From CAYOFK01 sp964403185 (GTDB lineage: Bacteria > Bacteroidota > Bacteroidia > Bacteroidales > VadinHA17): a stretch of DNA of 6,443 bases. The notes under the pieces were generated by a model. It worked only from the letters and a program-made list of their open reading frames with translations, did not search any database and was not told the origin of the DNA. The stretch lies in assembly GCA_964403185.1 (NCBI GenBank), contig CAYOFK010000158.1, positions 1-6,443 of the forward strand, read 5' to 3'. The number at the start of each line of letters is the position of its first letter. Position 1 is the first letter of the stretch. This document shows, one piece after another, positions 6,118 to 6,443 of this stretch. Position numbers and translations under genes: made by a program.

Positions 6118-6146
6118 AAAACATATTGAAAATACCATAAAACAAA
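6118..6146 (-). promoter_or_regulatory. Candidate promoter of the small secreted protein
   Basis: On the minus strand, TTTG (6143-6146) and TATGTTTT (6118-6125) are spaced by 17 bases. The second box matches TAnnTTTG in all but its last base. Transcription would start near 6111 with a leader of about 30 bases to the ATG at 6081. In such AT-rich DNA, chance matches are common. Confidence 0.3.
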
Positions 6147-6157
6147 TTTTTCAATAT
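6123..6157. repeat. 10-bp perfect inverted repeat in the promoter region
   Basis: ATATTGAAAA (6123-6132) and TTTTCAATAT (6148-6157) are perfect reverse complements separated by 15 bases. The pair overlaps the candidate -7/-33 region of the small secreted protein gene. It could be an operator for a dimeric regulator, an RNA hairpin, or chance in AT-rich DNA, though ten matched pairs is long for chance. Confidence 0.45.
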
Positions 6158-6251
6158 ATCTCCTTTCTCTACTTTTACAGCAACTTACAAATACTTATTA
6201 TAATTTCAAATCTTTCTTTGCATTAAACTACATGACAAATTTTTTGATTAA

Positions 6252-6390
6252 GGGATAGAATGGGAAAAAACATTTCCGGAAGAATTCTTTGGATTTTTAA
6301 ATTATCATGCTCTGGAATTACGAGGAAAAATATTTGCCCTGAATCATTCTAGCCCTATGGGCTGTAGTCGTTGTATTGGATCTGAAAACA
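6252..6390 (+). pseudogene. Possible gene fragment cut by the right-hand element end
   Basis: After a stop at 6249-6251 the frame is open for 46 codons up to the element end and continues into it. The translation (GIEWEKTFPEEFFGFLNYHA.., then LELRGKIFALNHSSPMGCSR) has a protein-like mix of residues, but there is no start codon near its beginning and I do not recognise a family. It may be the remains of a gene interrupted by the insertion at 6391, or simply an open frame by chance. Confidence 0.2.
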
Positions 6391-6443
6391 GGGGCTGTCT
6401 CAAAAGCAACCTAATGGCATCATTCCGTACTTGATACGGAATC
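6391..6443. mobile_element. End of an insertion-sequence-like element extending off the right edge
   Basis: GGGGCTGTCTCAAAAG (6391-6406) is a transposon-type terminal repeat and the near reverse complement of 64-80 at the other edge of the window. Its orientation places the element body to the right, beyond the window. Only 53 bases are present, so no transposase is seen and the family is not assigned. The sequence just inside the tip contains a short hairpin (6422-6442). Confidence 0.5.
6422..6442. repeat. 8-bp perfect hairpin ATTCCGTA-CTTGA-TACGGAAT
   Basis: ATTCCGTA (6422-6429) and TACGGAAT (6435-6442) pair perfectly around CTTGA. Sequences of the form CATTCCGTACTTGATACGGAAT are, from memory, a dispersed repeat seen in many bacterial genomes. 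Here it lies 16 bases inside the presumed end of the right-hand element, so it either belongs to that element or to a repeat that the element tip is part of. Confidence 0.5.

Larger units (their letters stand above)
6082..6251. other. AT-rich non-coding stretch upstream of the small secreted protein
   Basis: I see no gene here. The stretch holds the putative promoter and inverted repeat of the small secreted protein in its first 80 bases. The rest is AT-rich sequence with stops in all frames I checked. Together with the doubtful fragment at 6252-6390 it makes a 309-base interval without an intact gene before the right-hand element end. Confidence 0.5.

Noticed and set aside
1..6443. CRISPR array, tRNA, rRNA or riboswitch (a cobalamin riboswitch was considered near the adenosyltransferase)
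   Set aside because: There are no regularly spaced direct repeats and no cloverleaf or rRNA-like stretches. The 42-base gap before the adenosyltransferase is too short for a cobalamin riboswitch.

Overview
This window looks like chromosomal DNA from a member of the Bacteroidota, probably of the Bacteroidales/Marinilabiliales type. Evidence for this is the GYGIHSPF-type methyltransferase, the DUF2795 protein with its very conserved MYWTLELAS start, a DUF4221-like propeller protein, the near absence of Shine-Dalgarno sequences, and promoter elements of the TTG / TAnnTTTG class. The lineage is inferred from protein character and promoter style, not from a database search.

Layout. Bases 1-80 look like the outer end of an insertion sequence that extends off the left edge. 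Bases 81-309 hold no gene. They contain hairpins, a CCTCAA-rich pyrimidine stretch and a GC-rich imperfect palindrome, which resemble dispersed repeat DNA. From about 310 to 2412 on the minus strand is a complete recG helicase gene. Divergent from it on the plus strand is a run of four intact genes: a class I SAM-dependent methyltransferase, an ABC transporter ATPase of the LolD/MacB class with no permease beside it, a PduO-type cob(I)alamin adenosyltransferase, and a 73-residue DUF2795 protein that has its own good promoter.

From about 5200 the DNA becomes clearly more AT-rich and the strand switches. On the minus strand lie a small, cysteine-rich, signal-peptide-bearing protein (78 residues) and, just downstream, the C-terminal 200 codons of a DUF4221-like protein that has lost its 5' end. 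This reads as a decaying accessory locus of exported proteins. A short open frame of unknown origin then runs into a second insertion-sequence-like end at 6391, which points off the right edge.

The two outer ends carry the same terminal sequence in opposite orientation (CTTTTGAGACAGC.. and ..GCTGTCTCAAAAG). The window is therefore almost exactly the stretch between two related mobile-element copies. This may also explain why the sequence stops where it does, if it is an assembly contig broken at repeats.

The recG-to-DUF2795 part is ordinary housekeeping DNA. The parts that deserve attention are the exported Cys-rich peptide with its truncated partner, the inverted repeat in the peptide's putative promoter, and the repeat structures at both edges. 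I did not find convincing evidence of a complete new system.
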